Shown: in pieces, positions 5,605 through 7,791 of the stretch
Position numbering within the stretch: position 1 is the stretch's first letter
Layout: each line of letters begins with the position of its first letter
Source: Candidatus Bathyarchaeota archaeon
GTDB taxonomy: Archaea; Thermoproteota; Bathyarchaeia; 40CM-2-53-6
Length of the DNA: 7,791 nucleotides
Assembly: GCA_005882955.1 (NCBI GenBank)
Contig: VBBB01000072.1
Span: 5,184 to 12,974 of the forward strand
Direction: 5' to 3'
The notes under the pieces: model-generated
Seen by the model: the letters and a program-made list of their open reading frames with translations, nothing else
Database searches by the model: none
What the model was told of the DNA's origin: nothing
Translations under genes and position numbers: made by a program

Positions 5605-6444
5605 CTGATCAGGAAAGCTGAAGCGATCCGGATCCAAGAGCACCGGCTCAAGCCAAGCCTCCGGTTAAAGACCCAAGCTGAGATCATCGAATTCATTCAT
5701 GATAAGGGTCTCGTCTCTGCACTTGGAGGCAATGAGCTTCCAAGCTACATCAGCGCAGTACTAGGCAAGCCTTGGAAGCCATCAGTGAAGGGGTTTGCTG
5801 GCTGGATGGACTGGTGGTCGATCAAAATTTCCGGCCAATCAGTAGCCCGCGTTTCCCGAGATATTGAAGGGAGAGAGGATATTCTCGCGACCAGAATATT
5901 CCGACGAACTAAGACTTTCGTATCCAACAAACTCTGGCCAATTCTCGACCCCATCGTGAAACATTACCAAGACCCCGCGGTCAGACGACAGATTCTCTCA
6001 GACATCGAACTGAAGATACTCGAAACTATCGGGACCGAGGGTTCAATCCGTACAGACCGATTGAGAAAGAAGCTCAAGCTGGAAGCCAAAGAAAACAATT
6101 CCAAGTTTCACCGTTCACTAACCAACCTAGAAAGCTACGCGCTAATAGTTGGTGTTGAAGACCCTCATCCGGAGAAACATCTACACGCCAACATCTGGCA
6201 AACATGGGATACAAGGACTCAGGAGGGAAAGAGTCACGCTAGCCTGCCCTACAGTGAAGCTTTGAGCAAACTCTTTGTGAAGACTATCGATGCATGTGTT
6301 CTCGCTCGCGAAGACCAAATATCCGCATGGTTTGAGTGGAGCTCCGAGATTCAGACAGCCAAGGAGAAATCAGTCTTGGATGGAGCTATTCTTAGATCCG
6401 GCCATTACCTCGTTTCATCTAGGGTCCGGGATGTCAACAACTGA
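5605..6444 (+). CDS. Winged-helix protein, probable AlkZ/YcaQ-related family; start codon unresolved
   Basis: The frame runs from the nadC stop to TGA 6442-6444. Counting from CTG 5605 gives 279 residues. The N-terminal part (LRLKTQAEIIEFIHDKGL at 19-36, NELPSYISAVLG at 43-54, GWMDWW at 66-71, then RIFRRTKTFVSNKLWPIL at 97-114) resembles AlkZ-related proteins, which have an x-ELPSL-x-x-A motif, a Trp-rich W-x-D segment and a K/R-x-TF-x-S segment. Residues about 125-185 look like a winged helix, including ENNSKFHRSLTNLE at 163-176. Characterised AlkZ/YcaQ proteins are DNA glycosylases that unhook crosslinks; that role here is inference by resemblance. The first conventional start is GTG 5785, but using it would delete the ELPS motif and the preceding helix, so I consider it internal. 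No ATG, GTG or TTG occurs in frame between 5581 and 5784. The gene starts within 25 bases of nadC and is probably co-transcribed. Confidence 0.6.
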   Translation: MIRKAEAIRIQEHRLKPSLRLKTQAEIIEFIHDKGLVSALGGNELPSYISAVLGKPWKPSVKGFAGWMDWWSIKISGQSVARVSRDIEGREDILATRIFRRTKTFVSNKLWPILDPIVKHYQDPAVRRQILSDIELKILETIGTEGSIRTDRLRKKLKLEAKENNSKFHRSLTNLESYALIVGVEDPHPEKHLHANIWQTWDTRTQEGKSHASLPYSEALSKLFVKTIDACVLAREDQISAWFEWSSEIQTAKEKSVLDGAILRSGHYLVSSRVRDVNN

Positions 6445-6447
6445 GGA

Positions 6448-6509
6448 CCGAGCTCCGCTCGGCCGGCCAGCGCCAGTCAGGCATCTGAATTGTTTGTTAG
6501 ATGCTGGCC
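6448..6509. terminator. Hairpins between convergent genes, possible bidirectional terminator
   Basis: CCGAGC (6448-6453) and GCTCGG (6457-6462) form a perfect 6-bp stem with a 3-base loop just after the winged-helix gene's stop. Next, GGCCAGC (6465-6471) can pair with GCTGGCC (6503-6509), or GCATCT (6481-6486) with AGATGC (6499-6504). A T-rich run (TGTTTGTT, 6491-6498) overlaps the end of the opposing gene. Location between convergent stops suits termination in both directions, though archaeal terminators need not have hairpins. Confidence 0.4.
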
Positions 6510-7015
6510 CCAACAATCATCAAGACGAAGGTCACCGCAAGCAAGAACACTCCCAATCTTGCAGCCATGCCCAGTCTCTTCTGCAGGTTTCCGACCTGAG
6601 CAGACATCGCTGAATCACCGCCGGGTGCGACTTGTTTCTGCGACTGCTTCAGCAGCCCAACGAGCTTCCGACTGGTTGGTATTAGGACGCCGAAAGCGAT
6701 CAGAAGAACGATAAGCGTCACGACTGCACCGATCTGGATATAGATCAGACCTGAGTTGGATGGCGCAAGGGAGGTCGCGGACTGAGTGATGTAGGCGTAA
6801 AGCGCAAGTCCCGCCACCGCGGCAACGATAGAGCTTCCCCCAATGAACCTCATGTAAGAAGGAATTACCGATAAGATGAATTCGCTTCTCGAGGCGGGAG
6901 ACATTCTTCTAAGGGCGGGAGTCAAGACAGAAACGAACAATGTCGCACCTCCCATCCATGCGATTATCGAGCCAACATGAAGAACGAGAAGAACGAGAAA
7001 CACGGCATCAGCCAT
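6497..7015 (-). CDS. Four-helix integral membrane protein, CopD/DUF2269-like
   Basis: A 172-residue protein, ATG 7015-7013 to TAA. Four hydrophobic segments are visible at about residues 4-30, 59-78, 90-112 and 152-170, separated by loops rich in basic residues (for example RR at 36-37, RK at 116-117 and QKR at 145-147). The first helix contains LHVGSIIAWMGG (12-23); a histidine followed by W-x-GG near the N terminus is typical of CopD-like and DUF2269-like small membrane proteins, some of which are thought to bind haem or copper. Only the fold-level resemblance is seen here, so metal binding is inference. Length suits a single-domain member. It is divergent from the carboxypeptidase gene (151 bases between starts) and convergent with the winged-helix gene. 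There is no Shine-Dalgarno sequence close to the ATG. Confidence 0.75.
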   Translation of the reverse strand: MADAVFLVLLVLHVGSIIAWMGGATLFVSVLTPALRRMSPASRSEFILSVIPSYMRFIGGSSIVAAVAGLALYAYITQSATSLAPSNSGLIYIQIGAVVTLIVLLIAFGVLIPTSRKLVGLLKQSQKQVAPGGDSAMSAQVGNLQKRLGMAARLGVFLLAVTFVLMIVGASI

Positions 7016-7050
7016 TCTTGTTCAGACTCGAACCTTCCTTCAGAGAGGTT

Positions 7051-7060
7051 TCTATTTATC
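7051..7060 (-). promoter_or_regulatory. TATA-like box of the membrane protein gene
   Basis: On the - strand the sequence reads GATAAATAGA, centred about 40 bases upstream of the ATG at 7015. It would place +1 near 7029 with a leader of about 14 bases. A purine-rich AAGGAAGG (7033-7040) lies 17 bases from the ATG, too far to act as a Shine-Dalgarno. Confidence 0.4.
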
Positions 7061-7126
7061 ATATGAGTCGCTTCTTTGTGTACCGTTAATTTATGGTCAG
7101 AAAAAGGAGTGCGAACTGTTCGAATG

Positions 7127-7137
7127 CTTTTAGATAG
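7127..7137 (+). promoter_or_regulatory. Weak TATA-like box of the carboxypeptidase gene
   Basis: CTTTTAGATAG is centred about 35 bases before the ATG at 7167, giving +1 near 7158 and a leader of about 9 bases. An alternative AT-rich block (TTAATTTAT, 7086-7094) would give a leader of about 50 bases. Neither is a strong match. Confidence 0.3.
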
Positions 7138-7166
7138 TGAACGGTTGAGGATTGCCAGCTGATTCG

Positions 7167-7791
7167 ATGACTCTCTTCAGCAATCCTGTGGTCCTCGAGC
7201 TTCTAGCCAAGTACAAACCGATCGCCGCGATGACCCATACCTCCGCCCTATTGGGATGGGATTTAGAGATCAATATGCCCGAGGCCGGTGCCGCCGCGAG
7301 AGGTCAGGCCCAGGCTGAGATCGAACTGCTACGGCAGAAGATGACCCTCGACCTAGCAGGTCTCATCGAGAAAGTTGAGAAGCAAAAGACTCACAACGAT
7401 GCTGAGAAAGGAGTAATCCGTGTCATCAAGAGAGAGCTGGATTTCTATCAGAAGATTCCAGCAGATCTGCTGGAACAGCTACAGAAAGCTACTGTCGAAG
7501 CGTCCGTCCCCTGGAGGGAAGCGCGGAAGAAGGCCGACTTCCGAATCTTTCAGCCCCACCTAGAAAAAATAACCTCTCTGAAACGGAAGCAGGCAGAATA
7601 TCTCAACCCTTCGACACATCCCTACAACGCACTGCTGGACCTCTTCGAGGAGGGACTGACGATAGACGATCTGGACAAGATCTTTTCCGTGCTCATCCCG
7701 CAACTCAAGAAGATCCTCGCCAAGACTCTTGCACAAGGAAAATTTCCCGAGAAGCATCCTTTGGAGGAAGCCGATTATGATGTTGAAGCGT
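7167..7791 (+). CDS. Carboxypeptidase Taq (M32 family metallocarboxypeptidase), 3' partial
   Basis: The first 208 codons of a gene that runs off the right edge; M32 enzymes are usually about 500 residues. Family features seen are the N-terminal helix with LGWDLEINMP at 29-38 and the R-x-Q pair at 45-47 (GAAARGQ), a long charged helical region, WREAR at 116-120, FRIFQPHLEKI at 125-135, and HPYNALLDLFEEGLT at 151-165. The last matches the HPYDALLDxYExG motif of the family. The catalytic HEXXH metal site lies beyond the window, so activity cannot be judged. Family members are cytoplasmic, broad-specificity metal-dependent carboxypeptidases that trim C-terminal residues from peptides. ATG 7167 is the start that gives the usual N-terminal length before the LGWD motif. 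It is transcribed away from the membrane protein gene. Confidence 0.9.
   Translation, partial: MTLFSNPVVLELLAKYKPIAAMTHTSALLGWDLEINMPEAGAAARGQAQAEIELLRQKMTLDLAGLIEKVEKQKTHNDAEKGVIRVIKRELDFYQKIPADLLEQLQKATVEASVPWREARKKADFRIFQPHLEKITSLKRKQAEYLNPSTHPYNALLDLFEEGLTIDDLDKIFSVLIPQLKKILAKTLAQGKFPEKHPLEEADYDVEA

Noticed and set aside
7560..7757. 65-codon - strand ORF opposite the carboxypeptidase
   Set aside because: Antisense shadow of a well-supported M32 gene.

Overview
The window looks archaeal. Several genes have AT-rich TATA-like boxes 20-40 bases upstream of their starts, Shine-Dalgarno sequences are weak or absent, one start is TTG, and the large secreted protein carries PKD domains and many N-glycosylation sequons. 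Gene content (a cobalamin-dependent mutase end, nadC, an M32 carboxypeptidase, a secreted glycosidase-like protein) fits a heterotrophic or mixotrophic archaeon, perhaps of the Thaumarchaeota/Bathyarchaeota side. That placement is inference; no rRNA or other marker gene is present.

Layout. Bases 1-162 (+) are the 3' end of a methylmalonyl-CoA-mutase-type cobalamin-binding domain. Convergent to it are a small CxxC zinc-ribbon protein (193-429, -) and, 5 bases upstream of that, a very large secreted protein (435 to about 3767, -). The large protein joins a phosphoesterase domain, three PKD domains, a GH5-like glycoside hydrolase domain and a C-terminal beta-rich domain. Its signal peptide lies upstream of the first in-frame ATG and has no ATG, GTG or TTG start.

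The stretch from about 3770 to 4707 is mostly non-coding. It holds a TATA-like box that could fire both ways, a possible 40-residue leaderless peptide gene, and a strong candidate for a small structured RNA (4101-4182). The RNA folds as one long hairpin and begins exactly where a TATA box at 4071-4078 would place +1. A doubtful 72-codon reverse ORF and a nested inverted repeat follow, ahead of nadC.

From 4708 (+) come nadC (quinolinate phosphoribosyltransferase, TTG start) and a winged-helix protein resembling the AlkZ/YcaQ-related family. The second gene's reading frame is open back to the nadC stop but contains no ATG, GTG or TTG in its first 204 bases. A convergent four-helix membrane protein (6497-7015, -; CopD/DUF2269-like) is separated from it by hairpins. 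Divergent from that is the 5' part of an M32 carboxypeptidase gene (7167 to window end, +).

The genes do not form one pathway. The main points for follow-up are the structured RNA, the unusual multidomain exoenzyme, and two genes whose conserved N termini lack a conventional start codon.
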